From: Pycnopodia helianthoides
Lineage: Eukaryota > Echinodermata > Asteroidea > Forcipulatida > Asteriidae
Assembly (NCBI GenBank): GCA_032158295.1
Contig: CM063251.1
Coordinates: 21,325,933-21,389,932, forward strand
Direction of reading: 5' to 3'
DNA length: 64,000 bases
The translations under genes were made by a program, and so were the position numbers. Below the pieces are notes generated by a model that was given only the letters and a program-made list of their open reading frames with translations, was not told the origin of the DNA and did not search any database. Positions 11,905 to 25,235 of the stretch are shown piece after piece. Position 1 is the first letter of the stretch, and the number at the start of each line of letters is the position of its first letter.

Positions 11905-14900
11905 GTTAGTCTTCTTGTTTCCTAAGTGATCCCTTTCTTTGTCGTCTATGCCTTTTAGTTTTTGTATTTCGTTTGTGTTTGACCGTGGTTTGACTTAACA
12001 CTTAAAGGTAGATGCTCATCAACGACTCCAACTCAGGCCAAAAGGCAACATTGATTTTGCCCCAACCTCTCAAATAGCCCCATTCAGCTGCCGTCCTTTT
12101 CCTGTAGCCAATGGCGTCCATCACCAGGCAGGTTCGCTCGATTCTCATATCAAGAGGTTAGTCCGTTCTAAACTTTTATCGCTGTGATCGTAAACTTGTA
12201 GATTGTGCTAGCCGCTTCGCTGTGTTAACAGCACGCGTAAACACTACCGCCCCAATGTGTGTCTTATTCCTTGTACACACACAGTAGTCACGGCGCAGAC
12301 TGATATTAAAAGGGCCAGTCTATTTCATTTCTCTGTGTCGGTTCTATGCCTTTGTTTAATTTATTATGGTAGACTGTGACATCATGGATGTTGCCTTGTG
12401 AAGCTTATATCACAAGAGATAAACGACGTGCAGTGCTCTGCAACTCGGTTCTATTAGTTTTCTCGGTTCCATTTTTTTCTTCGTTTGAACTCCTCAGCTC
12501 AGAGTATGCAATTAAGTCATAATGCAATTTGCACTGTAGTACACCGTTGATCCCACATGCGCGTCAGATCCCTCACATACCATTGTGACATGCAACGACC
12601 TGTACAGTAAACTATCGAGTTCCTACGGAAAAATAGGGGTGCTAACCTTTTTGAAAAACAGCAAATTCATAAATAGATTAGATGTACTGTGGCTAACAAT
12701 TGTGTCAACTTGTAACTCTTTTATGAATTCGTTCGAACAGTAAGCAAAATTACACTTTCCATAACGTCTTTAATAACGTGCATTAAACGCTCAAGTAAAT
12801 ATAAGAATAGGAGCCCACAGGCTATCGGAGAACGGGGTGTTGAAAAAAAAGTCAGGTTTATTTTTGAGAGTGACGGAGATATGACCAAAGGCAGTGTCTC
12901 CCCCACTTGAACCCTTTCACTGTCAATAATGCACGCTTTATTACTCTGTAACGAGTAGGCTTTTACTTGCGTTGGACTGAGTGTGTGGTTTTGTCATCAA
13001 ACACGAACCAAAGAGGAAAGACAATGAATCGTGTTCTTGTTTTGTTTTGTTTCGTTTGTCTCTCGGTCCGTAAACAGTTCTTTGAACTGAAACTCACCAT
13101 GCAACGTATGAAACTGTACTCAAATCGTTGAGATTGTTTAGTTTTCATAGAAAGCGGACTTTATTGATAAAACTGACACGTTTTGATACAGTAATCCGGT
13201 ATTAAGTTTGATACAGACCCAGTGCATACAGGACTACTTTAAAACAAGACTTAAGCCCCTAGTGCATCATTCACTACAGATATGTCTACTCCACCCAACC
13301 ATTACAACGTACACCCCACCATCACCGTGGTGAAGCCATCCAGCACATTATGCCCTTCTTCCATGATCCCCCTCCCCCCCCCCCCCCCGGTTCATCATGA
13401 TTAATGAATTAAAGGTTGATTCTGGAAACTATTTCTCGTTGGAAACGCGAGTCCCATTGTTGAAATATTCATTCAAATCTCTCCCTCAAAAGAAAAGAGG
13501 ACGTATAATGTTCAAAATGGATTCCCAAGAATAGATACAGGTGGTTCGTCACTTAGGGGTACGATGAGTGATAGACGATCATACTTTTTTTGTCATTATT
13601 CACCATCACATTCAGGCCGCATGGGTGCCGTTTCAGTGTATCAGAATAAAGCAACCCTCCCCCCTTTTCCAAGTTGATTTTTTCGATTAATAAAGAAGTG
13701 ATCGCTGCAATAGACTCGGAGTCGAGACGTCTGTAATAAGAAAAGACAGTCAGTGATTACATGCCATTGGACACGGTACATTAATAATCTTTTGTCCGAT
13801 CTCATTAGAGCATAAATAGTCCTCGTACGGGAAAGGTATGCTTCGTATCTTTATTGACTAATATGCGTGCATATTCTGTTTCCTAGCTCGCAAAAAATGA
13901 TATTAATAGAAACGACCAGCTGAAGGCCGCCATGTCGGAAGATTTGTTCAGTTTCTGAACCGACAACTCGGAATCGGAAAATCAGCGAAACGGTCAAAAG
14001 GCGTGCGTTTTTACAATTTAATTTGGACGAGTTGAACAATCATAAATGTCTCTGTCTATCGGTCGTGACATTTGTTTAAATGGATTTCACATGCTAAAGT
14101 TAGGACTCTTAATAAAGCAAGGTCTCTTGGAAGAATGTGATACACTGCAGTGAATTGAGAGCGAAATGTTGTGTGGCACAAAGCGTATAGCCAACGGATT
14201 CGACATGATTAAACCATAATTGTACATTATGTAGGCCACTGTGATCCTGATTTGTTACAAGGACATCAATTGAGTCTAATTCAGGACAACTAGTTTCTGA
14301 TTCTGATGTGGACAAACTTAGTCTTGTTTTAATCTACTTTTGTAAATGAGCGTGAAGTTATTATCCTATCATTGTTTTGTAACCTTCTATAAAAGAAAAG
14401 TTGATACCACTAAACCAAGTTATAGAAAGGATGATTGCAGCCGCACACCCAATGGTACTGCTCTCCAAGAATCCTGGCCATATGTGACATTTAGTCTTCG
14501 ACACTTTTACTTTTTTTCAACCAGTTCGTGAATGACAGAAACTTCCGGAGAAACAGACAGCGTGCCTTGAAACACGGTAAAATGAAAACATATAACGTTT
14601 CTCTATCTGGCTGTTAAATTAATGACACATTGCTGAGTGTTATCGCAGTCTGACAGAGTGTCGCATACAAACAAATGATACCACATGATGCAAGTCCTTC
14701 TCTGTATCGTCTATCGGTCATAAGTGAGGTATTTAAAGTATCTGAGAGAGAGAGAGAAAGTCGATCAATGCCGAAGCCATGAGGATTTACAAGGAGTCTT
14801 CAGTGTAGATCTTTGATATTATTTGGTAAGCAGCTGGGTAGTTGGGCCTATAGCACTGTGCGTCATGTCATGTCCCAAGTGTCTAGTATATAAGTCCCGT

Positions 14901-17900
14901 GAAGCAATGTTATATGAACGTTGGTGTCTATGCTTTGCACGCAAGCCCTCACCACGACCACACATCACCTGCGCTAATAACACTGAAAGATGTGCCATTC
15001 GTCGAGGTTTACTCATCAAATATTAAGTATTTGTGGATTGTAGAAGGTGGCTTAATATGTAATCCTGTCATGTGGATTTTTAATTTCCTTTTTCTGCCAA
15101 AGTTCGAGTCATTTGAGAATGATGCCATACCAGATTTATTCGCAATATGATATACATATTTTGAGTAAACATGAGTATAAATCATGACTATGTTTGAGAA
15201 TAATTAGGCTTTTCTAATTTAGCAATTGCGCATCACTTTTACCGACTCTCAACATTGGTTGTCCTTTTGGAAGGGGTTGACGATCTTTGATTGGATCAAT
15301 CGATCTGAAATTAGATTGCATGAATTGGTTTGTCCAGCCATTCTTATGCACACGGAAGAAAATATAATCAAAAGTGTTCTTATCGTCAATTGATTTCTTC
15401 CTCATCGTCTTGATACGGTATGGTCAATTTAACACACGCTGGGGAGGGAACTACTGTGGGAACCGGTTGGTATCAGGTGGTGAGGATTGATTCAGTGGAT
15501 TCGTGTTGGGGCTGGAGTTTTGAGGGGGAATTATGATCATAATTAATTTGTTTTGTCTGTTCAAACACCATCAAGATTCAGCTAAAACCACCTTCATTTA
15601 AGGTCTCTGCCAATGTATGAATGTTCATGGGCGAGCTTTCCATTAAGCGTGAATAGTCAAAGTCCATTTACCTTCACTGTTAATCATTCTGTGTATTGTT
15701 TAGTGTATGGGTAATGGTAAATACATTTAACCCAAATGCATTAAACATACATTCCGGAAAAACAAACAATGAAGCTCGTGAAAACAAATTTATGAGTGAC
15801 ATTTTGTGTATGGTGTTCACACCATAAAAATGTCCCTCGTAAATGATTCTGGCTGTTGTCGCCCATCTTGATGTTGTCTCTGAGAGTAGACTGGCGTTGG
15901 TACTGCCATGCTGCTGTTTGGGGCATTGTACGTTTAGAATCCGTTGCTGCAGCTGGCGTTTTTGCTTCATGCTTCAGCCAATGATGCCGTTGCTAGTGGC
16001 GACAGTTGCGGCGCTGAAGTGTCGCTCGGTGTCATCGTCATCAAGTTGTCATGGTGTTGCGATTTGCGACCGTCATTAATGTACTGTTTTTGTACGGTGT
16101 TTTTTCTCGGTTTTTTTTTTGGCTTTGTCATTATTTTTATCGAGGTCATCTACCCCATTTATCCCGCTTTGATCTGCCCAGATTTTTGGTTGAATTGAAA
16201 AATCAAAAATATTCGTTCAAGCTTGTTAAAAGTATTGGTCATGCCACCTTTTTGACGTTATCCTTCGAAGGATGTCAGATTGATTACCACGGGGGAGTTA
16301 AAAGTAAGAGCTTTTTAATAATTCATAAAGCGCAAATTCGTCAAAAGGCAAACACCAGCGGTTACCATTGGCGGCAGAGAACAAAATTCTCCATCAATGC
16401 TGTCCAAAACGTGTGAAAGGTAATTTGCGTCAAGGTGTTGAGGTGTTACTCGCCTTTGCTAGCAGTATGCTTCTATGGCGGGAACTAAAACGGGTAACCA
16501 TGGTAGCGTATGTTCCATTAGTGTGATGCAACTTGGTCTCATTTATCAAAAGTCCCTCGGAGAGCCCGTGGTCTGGCACCCTTTAAAGGGGGGGGGGGGG
16601 TTCACCGCCCAGTGCTTGGGTAATTTAACGTAACACTTGAAGTAACGTGATCTCTTCAAATTTCAGCAGTGTTTCCATCACCAATGTGATGATTTGATGC
16701 AGGGCCAACTTTGGCCCATTGGAACTGTAATTGGCCGTAGCTATCCGTACTGTCATTGTACGTGGGGGATCGACGTCTAGAAATCTACGTGAGCAGTGTG
16801 TACACTGCTTTATTTGATAATCGTGCTCGGTGTGAGCCATCAGTCAGCCCGAGTGCGTGCTGAATTAGGCGTTTCGCGTTTGCCACTCATAATAGTTGGG
16901 CCGTCGCGACTACGTGTACAATGTTTGTGCTGGGATATTGCAAAGACTGGCCCCCAAGTGACTTTCATAACATGTCCTTACCTCGCTCAGTCAATGTCCT
17001 CCTCTCTTCCATGCGTAATGTGTCTGTTTTCCCGCCTCGTCAAGGCTTCATCCACAGCTCCCGTCAAGAATGACATTTTCATCTATTGACGCACCCCTCC
17101 CTCCCTCCCTCCCTGAGCGTCTACTCAGCAGAGAGTACCCTGTATATCGGCCGGCACTCTTCACGCGTCTGTCCGTATTTTGATAGCGGTTTATGGGTAT
17201 TTTTGATGTAAAGAGACCCAAAATATCAATACACGTCTGATCGCCTCACCGATATCTTTTCATCGAAATCTTTTTTTATATCGCATTCCAATATTTTGTA
17301 CTTTCAGCACTTTCGCACCTTTTGATGTTTGCAACCGACCACTCAAGCGTATACCTTTCGGTCTAAGTACTTTTACAGAAGTTATCTCCAAAAGAGATCC
17401 TATAAGAGTTGCTTCCCCTTACCCCTTCCCCACGGTCTTTCAGTCTCTCACACCTTCCTACAGTCTGCACATCCCAGACGTCGACAGGAAAGTGCTGTGA
17501 TGATAACTGCAAACACGCCGACATCAAAATAAAGACTGACGCCCAATCGATGTTCTGAAATCGATCGCTGAATTCATCGGAGAAAAAAGAAAACGGACGT
17601 TAAAACCCGGGCTCCCTGCGCGCTCGTCACGGAGAGTACAAAAACAACACTGCGGGGAGATGCTGCGATATGCACTGACGTGTTTTGAATAAATATACCT
17701 TTTGCGGAATGAAATATTACTTAGTGTGTTTGTGTATGTTTTTTGTAGACTTATAACAAAATGATCTTTTTCTTTCTGGGTTTTTGTTTGTTCAGATCAT
17801 CTCGCCGATCGCACGTGTCGCGGGATATCAGCCAATGTCATTACTGATTGAAATGAATGGCGATTTTAATTGGTTAAATACTCGCACGTGGTTATCGGTT

Positions 17901-18530
17901 AACCTTTTAAAATTCAAAGAACGCCCATAGGCATGTGGACGCTTAATGGAACCTAATGTAATTTGACAAACTGAAGTCGAACCAGATTTATCAATTGAGC
18001 TTTTGGGAAGCATCATTTTAAATAGAAATAAACGTGTATGTCAAACCTAATTTTAAGAAACCAGGGTCCTTTTTATCAAGCAGTAATGTCAGAATATCAA
18101 AATTATATTTGAGATACTGTCCTTATAACAGGAATCAAAATGTCATTCCTGTCATGAACATCGATATCAAAGGAGGAATAAATTTGTAATTGGAAATTCT
18201 TGCCGTTGTAGACAAACACGAGGAAGTGACTGTCCGTTTCACATTAAAGATTCAGGATGAGGTGAAATATTAACGTTTGATTCGATCTGAAAGGCATTCA
18301 GTACAAGCGTTGTTATTCTCTTTCTGAATTTTTCTCCCCATGTTTTTGTTTTGTTTTTTTGTTCTACCCCTTCTCCCCCATATCTTTTCATTTACATACA
18401 TCGTCAGTCATAAACACCTCCAATGTTTTCGCACCTGTTAGAGTTTCAATAACAGGGTGACGCTTCTGCTTTGATGAGTCTAAAATAGTTGACACTAACA
18501 ACATTATAATATTATGCACAACCTAATGCC
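11905..18530. other. Non-coding, no gene recognised
   Basis: I see no convincing exon. Landmarks are a C run of 15 at 13374-13388, a GA tract at 14743-14757, a G run of 13 at 16588-16600 and a CTCC tract at about 17093-17114. Overlapping short frames on both strands around 15.7-16.4 kb have no domain signal. Confidence 0.45.
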
Positions 18531-18537
18531 GTCGTCT

Positions 18538-18999
18538 TCAGATTACCTTGATGTAATTTGGCAGGATTTCAAACACTTTCCCTGAGCAGGCCATTTTATG
18601 TTGGACGTTGGAGCCTAGCTGCAAATAACTGTCGTCCTCGTTTTGATGGAATTCCTTACAGCGCCTGCAGCCATGCCAGGACCGACCCGGTGTGCCAGTG
18701 TGTGACGAATGAGAGCCTAACAGTTTGTGAGGCTCCTGAAACGGAGAGCAAATAGTGCAGAGAATACAAACTGAAGATAGAAAGTTGAGGTTTCCTTTTG
18801 TCTGGGTGGGACCTGGTGTATTGGTTTCCGCGATCGTCTGCATCATGGATTTGGAAAGCGTAGAATACATATCGCACAGACTCTCTATGACGGTTGGTTT
18901 ATATTCCCTTTTCTCTGATTTGGCTAACTGTGAATCGGAAAAGACCGAATGGCCCGTGAGGCAAGAGATGGAAACCGGCTTTTGTTCAGAAAGCTGCAC
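18538..18999 (-). other. Unrecognised 153-codon open frame
   Basis: This is the longest non-repetitive open frame outside the receptor exons. The predicted product is Ser/Thr/His/Cys-containing, with no signal peptide, membrane segment or motif I recognise. Frames are also open on the opposite strand (18558-19155), which suggests a GC-richer stop-poor patch rather than selection. Clear splice signals were not found. It could be an exon of an unknown minus-strand gene or chance; I favour chance. Confidence 0.12.
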
Positions 19000-21480
19000 G
19001 GTTCAAACCCATCGCTGGCTTGCGCCCCGGTGTGCGCTCAGTTTTCTTCAATTGCAACTGACTTGATAGGAACAGACCATGAGCCAAGGGCAATGTTCGA
19101 GATGGCTTTGCTTTTGGGGGTCCGACGGGAAAAAGCCAGCCGTGATTGTCACTGAATCCTCCGCGGATGAAAATTCCGCCAGGGTTGTCTTTCATTAACT
19201 GTGTAAACTGCATTCAATCAGAAAAAATATCGTGCTAGCGGCTGCCATGGCATCCATACACCATCACATGCCATATGCTGAGAGATAATGTGTGTGGCTG
19301 CCACAACCGCACGCTCACATTTTCTTCCTTCGAATTTATTTATTCAAATTTCAGTCCAAGCAATTTTGTGTATTCAATGTTGACTCGAGCAACGCTAGAA
19401 AACCACAGGCCTCTATATACACTGACAGACAGGAAAGGAAGGCTGTTGTTATTCACGATAGATGCATTTTTAGTTTGAATCATTTTGAGCTGAAGATATT
19501 GGAGTGTAACAAGCCCCTCAGTCAAGTGTGTTTTCAAGACGGTGGATATTTAACCTGTTTTCCATTTTCTAGTATTGTCACAAATGGAAATTTTAATTTG
19601 GATGTTGAGGCCAACATTGCCACTGGCACACAATGCTTTCTTTTGTTCGATTGTCACGACCATTGTAGATTATATTTTCTAACCTAGGAAGGCCCAACGA
19701 ACGAATACACACGGCCCTTCCATTGAACCAACAGGGAAGCTTTGATTGAATACTAAATGGAAGGGGCGGTTGAATTAATGATATTATAATTCCAGTTTGA
19801 CAGCCAACCCCTGTATTGAACAATGGCTGAATCCAAGGGGTTTTATCATTTGGATACATTTAAACAAACTCGGGATTGTGGTACAAATCGTTACATTTTA
19901 TCGAGCGTAGGAATAGATAATTTGAGAAGATGTCGAATAAAGGATGCTTGTTGTCAAAATAGCAACCTGGAAAATACACCAATGTTCAGCTGGGGAAAAG
20001 AAATGTTATAAAAATACACATTTTAAAATGTGAAGGTGTGTTATTAAGAATTTATTATCTTTTTAAAGCTTACCTACACTACAATATTACATCTCCATCC
20101 AAATGAAGACGGTGCAATGACTATATGATTTGGACATTGAGTCAACGACGTCGTTAATGATGATTACGAGACTTCATTAATTTTTAAATTAAGTAGTAAA
20201 CCACAAGGGAAACTGATTTGGTAATTATTTTAAATAGAAATCTGTAAATTATAGAACAGTCAATGCTACTTGACCGACGGTCTGGCTGTCAATGAAATTG
20301 AGTTAAATGATTTTATAAAATTAAAGGTGCGTGTCTACGATGAGTAAATCAAGTCTTACAGATAGCGAAACCTGCAAACTGACTCGCTTTGGATGACCAG
20401 TTTCACATACTTGCAACTTGAACCATTCACAAATATAATAACAATTATGAAGGTATATTGACCATTCACAAATGGTCACAAATGGTCGCAAGTGCACTTC
20501 CAGCCGTACAATGCCTGTTATATGAGAGCTTATTCCGCCAGGCTTTGTTGGTATTGATTTGACGTTATTGGTATTGTGTACGCCCTTTGCGTTTGCATTT
20601 TGCTCATTTCGCTGATTTCTGGAAAGTTCAGACATCTGGTAAAGTAATATTTAATTAATATTTATTTAGGATTAAACTGTTTGCAACTGTTTTCAGAGAA
20701 AATATTATCACCGTCGTTTGTATATATTATTCTGTATACGGTAAGTTAAACTCGCCCAATACATATGTATGCAAACATTTACCGAGTTGATTATGCATTT
20801 CTTATGCATTGTGGAACCATGAAATATTCATTTAACAAAACACACCCATGATATTTATATATTCCATCCGTATGGCCATTACTACTGCAATTGCAAAGTT
20901 GTTTGTTGAATGCAACGACCATGATAGCCGGACGAAAGAGTATACCTATTACAGTTGTATGGCAAGTGTCTCTATACCCTAAGCAAGAATCAATTCACGA
21001 ATGAACCCCCTTCTCAACCCCAATTAAAAGAAGAGCCCAAGCCATCTCGAGAGTCTCACACCCTCAAGTTGTTCTCCACACGTAATCGTTAATAAATCAG
21101 AAGGTTGCACGGCGGGGAAAAGGGAAGACCCCGGTCGTCCACTAGTTAAAAATGACTTCAATTAAATAGGCGAGCTCAAGCGATAATCGGCATTCAGCCG
21201 TCCGTGTTATGCTGCCTTGTAGCTGTAGGCAAACCACAGATCATGTGAAGGATTGGATACTGTCTTAACTGAAACCATTCTGAAACACACAACCATTATT
21301 TGATCTAATATAATCAAGCTAAGCACCTCTTTACCAGCGACGCTGCCTGGCTTGTTCTACAATATTTATTGAATTATACGAAAACATAGGGGGGGGGGGT
21401 ACTAAAATTGTATAACGTGAAGAATGTTATATTCATGGCGTGACGATGCGTCTGTGATTGATGGTTGAGAAAATATTACC
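19000..21480. other. Non-coding, no recognised feature
   Basis: Nothing recognised apart from a G run of 11 at 21389-21399 followed by GTACT. Open frames near 19.2-19.9 kb have no domain content. Confidence 0.45.
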
Positions 21481-21489
21481 ATGGCAGTA

Positions 21490-21691
21490 GATAGGCGATT
21501 ATGATTTCAACCCCCTTTTCTCTGGGGATATTGTCTGTTCTTAGAGCGTTGGCACAGTTCACTTTAGGATCTATTGTGTTGCTGTTTGAGACCAACGCGC
21601 CTGCGCGCCAAAAACAAGGGTCATCCACTGGCTCCGAGCAATGAGCGATCACAGCGTCTGTGAGAGAGAAGAGATCGGCGGGCAAGGTCTA
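21490..21691 (+). promoter_or_regulatory. Conserved upstream block of exon A
   Basis: Three short blocks here recur in the same order upstream of exon B. They are GATAGGCGATTATGATTT (21490-21507; 17 of 18 identical), GCGCCTGCGCGCCAA (21597-21611; 14 of 15 identical) followed by AGGGTCA, and GCAAGGTCTA (21682-21691; identical). They lie about 0.74-0.94 kb before the start codon of exon A. The region from here to about 22250 is CpG-richer than its surroundings. A shared promoter or enhancer duplicated together with the exon is the simplest reading. No clear TATA box is assigned. Confidence 0.55.
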
Positions 21692-22432
21692 CAATTCTAC
21701 ATGTTTTTTTCCTAACTGCAAAGTGGAATGTTGCGTTTGGCCAGGGGACACGAGCCGATGTAGTCGTACCGTGACGGACAACCTGCTTATTAAAGAGCGC
21801 GTCTCTCGTCCATACGATGGCGAGCTAAACGCCAGTGTAAACCATTCAGAGATTCGTTCGGCAAGGTGCATCCCGCATCCTCCCATGAGACAGGGTGCTA
21901 GAAGGACTTCAAGTTGTCTTTGCAGGTCGTCGGGCAGAAGGCCATTCCGTTAGGTTGTTGGAGGTGCAAAGCGTGCTCCGTTATTATCCGGTTTATGTCA
22001 TGCACGCGTGTTTTGCAGACGGGCGACCATCTAACTTTGTTTTCAGCCGACGCTGCTATACGGACCCAGCGAATGCTTCACACGAACAACGGGAGACCTA
22101 ATCAGATCTATCATAATCATACGGGGAACAACTGTCTGTGACCGGATGAGGACACACCACAGTTTATCAACACAGCGATCACACAGTTGAGTGGACCGAC
22201 AATGCACGGAAATGTACTGCGGCTGCACTTCTAGAACTCGTTCAGTGACTCTGGAACAGTTTCTGTTTACATAGCAATTGGAACTCGTCCTGTGGACTCC
22301 AACTATTGTTGCATATTTCTTTTATACTTCATAAACCCGCAAATCAACTTGACAAGTGGTTTTTGGATGGATGGAGATAGCCTGCGTTCGCCATTTTGAA
22401 GGGTATCGGTACTTTACTGTCCTAATTTAAAA

Positions 22433-23192
22433 ATGGAAATTAATTTCGCCAATTTCCTGATAGGGATGCTGTTTTTAATTACGTCATCGCTGACTGGAGC
22501 TACTTCGCAGTTATGTGTGGTGACGAAGGAAGGAAAAGATGGAGTTGATAATAACTTTACGATCGCTGTCTTACTACCTATATATCCATGCATGACGGTG
22601 CATGTTCAATATCCGTATTTTCTTCAGATGGCGGGGCCCGCCATTTCGATAGCTGTGGAGAGTGTGGAATCTACTTATCTCGCCGGGAGAAATGTCTCAC
22701 TCATAACGATGGACACCGAATGTGACTTAGCAAGTGCACAATTTTCCATGATAGAACTAATGTTCACCAATCCTGTAGATGTGGTATTAGGCCCGGGACT
22801 GGAGTACGTAGTTTCTTCGGTAAGCCGACTCCTCAGTCGTTGGGGCATCCCACAGATCACGGCCGGTGGACTGGCCTACGGATTCATTACGGACGGAAAG
22901 AGATCAAATGAGTTTTCTACGCTGACTAGAGTTCAGGGACCTTACAAGAAAATGGCCGGGTTTATCTCCCGCTACTTCTCAAGCATGGGCTGGAATCACT
23001 CCAAGCTGATATTTTTCGACAACGAAAAGGTTGTGAACGACTGTAAATTTGGTATTGGTCCTATTTATAACCTGAATATGAAAGCCGGGTTAACTGGAAC
23101 GTCCTACAAACTGATCGATGGTAGCGAGGATGATTTTACTTATCAACAGATAAAGGATCTCTTACTGAATACGATCCGACCGGTTGCAAGAG
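22433..23192 (+). CDS. Natriuretic-peptide-receptor-like first exon A
   Basis: This is a first coding exon (253 codons plus one base) of a membrane receptor whose ectodomain binds a peptide in the ANF-receptor fold. It has a signal peptide (about residues 1-25, hydrophobic core FLIGMLFLI), the opening strand FTIAVLLPIYP (42-52), DTEC (94-97), the VVLGPGLEY loop (117-125), RWGIPQITAGGLAYGF (136-151), LTRVQGPYKKM (164-174), WNHS (187-190, an N-glycosylation sequon) and NDC (202-204). These line up with NPR-A/B/C motifs. The start ATG has A at -3 and G at +4, and an in-frame TGA lies 12 codons upstream (22397-22399). That TGA closes a 10-codon upstream frame at 22367. The exon ends at AGAG|GTAAAC in phase 1; translation running on beyond 23192 is intronic and meets a poly-A tract. 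Oddity: residue 123 is Leu (CTG, 22799-22801) where B, C and known NPRs have Cys. No later exon was found before exon B's promoter block. Confidence 0.9.
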
Positions 23193-24518
23193 GTAAACCC
23201 TTTCCCTTTTTTCTTTCTGATTTCCATCCTTATGCCCCCTCCTCCCCCCCCAAAAAAAAAAAAAAAAATACAAAATTAAGCACAGACAATTTAAGGTGAT
23301 TAGAGCAGAAGTGGTTTCAGAGTGACATTTCAAATTTTGAAGTACAGACCATTATAGATTAATCTCCGAACGTACTTTAAAAGTTCCCTTTAAAACACGG
23401 ATATGATGCCATTTTACAATTGATCAAAGGTATAACATCTGTGTTCCATAACACGGACAACTCGTCCAATTGTGTTTCGTGACCATGATAAGAACCACTT
23501 CCATACGAAAGTAGTATACCGAAAACATGTGTATGGTTTGGATCAGGTATTCTGAAATGCCTGGCAGCATTGCGATGTAGAGAACTCCTTCTATGTCCTT
23601 ACCTGTATCATTCAACATACACATCAAACTTAATTGTCCATTGAACATTGGATAGCAACATCACAGTGCTCATTGCACGGTGAATATTGTGTTTATCTAT
23701 GGCAAACATTTATCGATTCATACGTTTTGAACTATAACCCAGACTAGATACAATTCGGAGTATTATGTACCCTTTCTGCAAACATGCTTTATTGAATCGA
23801 GGTCTCCCTCCACTCCACCCTAAACAATCAAGATTTTTTGAGCTTGCATAAATATTGTTGTCACCAGGCTTCGCCACTAAATCCCTCAAGGCGGGCAGCC
23901 CTGTGCTTGTAGCATGTGTGCTCACTCCTGTTACACGCCGTAAAAGATGTCTGTATTTATGAGCTCGGTGTCGTGGCAGTTCGGTTAAAACTGTAGTTGC
24001 CTCCGGGGATTTATGCTCCCAAATGGACTGGCCTGTTACTAAACAATTATAAGGAATCTATGAACTGCCAAAACATTTTGACAAATCATACAAACAGAGG
24101 GTGTAACCAAGCATGACGTTGAAGTAATGTGTTATGAGCAATGTTGAGCACCGTGAAATGCCAATACTCGTAATTGCTTATTGAAGAGTGAACCTTTGTT
24201 CTTGTCATACGAATACAATACGGTTATAAAATACGTGTGCATCGCTGTTGACTTTGATATTTTTATTAATAATAAATAAAAATGGTTTCCAACACAGAGC
24301 CATATATTACCATTGTTCGGATTTATAGTAATAGACATGGAGTTATGTTCGAGGTTTTTTTCTCCTCTTCTTTGATCGCGCACGTCTGTCACGTAAATTA
24401 TGATCCATAGCTTTATTGACCTCACGCAACCTTGAGCTTCATGGTTTGGGAACAGTCGTAAATTTAACCGTATCAGCATGGTGTAATCCCTGCGTCTTTC
24501 AGAGCCCAAAGACCCATT

Positions 24519-24558
<40 letters not shown>

Positions 24559-25020
24559 CTTCTCGGCATCACACAATTTCATCTTCACTCAATACAGAGC
24601 ACAAGTACAAGCGCTAGTCTTCATCATGGTCGGAGTCTAATTAATTAATGGCCTTAGCAACATACAACAACTGTATGTGTGGAGAAAATTGAGACCAAAG
24701 AAAAAATCATAATAATAATACACAACTAGTTTATCCCATTTAATATGCGGTACCGAAGCACTTAGTTTATCCATGGCCTTTAACACAGCGTAGATACACA
24801 CTGTGCATTGTCTTGCGGTTCCAGTAAATTATCCGCCTGTGTTTTAATTTCATTTCATGGCTAGCCTTCCAATCTCTCGCCTTCAGAAAAATACGGCACA
24901 CCGGCGTTGTAACAACAATCGCACGTATAACTCGCTATTGAACAAAATGGTGTTCATATTGAATAGAAATATCGCCAGTTTGCCGTTGTGATTGAACGTT
25001 GTCATAATATTTTCTTAAGC
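23193..25020. other. Intron or spacer between exon A and exon B
   Basis: It starts with a splice donor and contains a poly-C/poly-A junction at about 23247-23269 and a CT dinucleotide tract at about 24521-24555. I checked the pyrimidine-rich AG sites near 23334, 24500 and 24888 in the phase required by exon A. They open into a stop, a CT-repeat peptide and a short frame ending in a stop, respectively. I therefore see no second exon in this gap. Confidence 0.6.
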
Positions 25021-25025
25021 ACTGA

Positions 25026-25235
25026 GATAGACGATTATGATTTGATAGTTCGTTCTATCTGGACCCCGTGTGTCAATAAAACGAGCTAACATTTTTTTTT
25101 TTAGGGGGGGGGTACTGGTATATACCATAACGGGTATTTATTGTTGGGCTATGCACGAGCGGGGACGCGCTTGCGCGCCAAGGGTCAACCGCCAAGCGAA
25201 CTCGTGGAGAACGGGGTCCGTTGGCGCAAGGTCTA
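25026..25235 (+). promoter_or_regulatory. Conserved upstream block of exon B
   Basis: It repeats the exon A upstream blocks in the same order: GATAGACGATTATGATTT (25026-25043), GCGCTTGCGCGCCAA (25167-25181) running into GGGTCA, and GCAAGGTCTA (25226-25235). They lie about 0.65-0.86 kb before the exon B start codon. Spacing between the first two blocks differs from A because of an inserted T run and G run at about 25092-25112. A CpG-richer stretch continues to about 25560. I did not find the same set upstream of exon C. Confidence 0.55.

Noticed and set aside
15680..16416. Overlapping frames of 78-121 codons on both strands
   Set aside because: No recognisable domain. The longest includes a T-run-encoded Phe stretch, and no consistent exon boundaries were found.
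24132..24572. 146-codon minus-strand frame
   Set aside because: Its start is a GA/CT repeat giving alternating Arg-Glu; the rest has no domain and no splice context.
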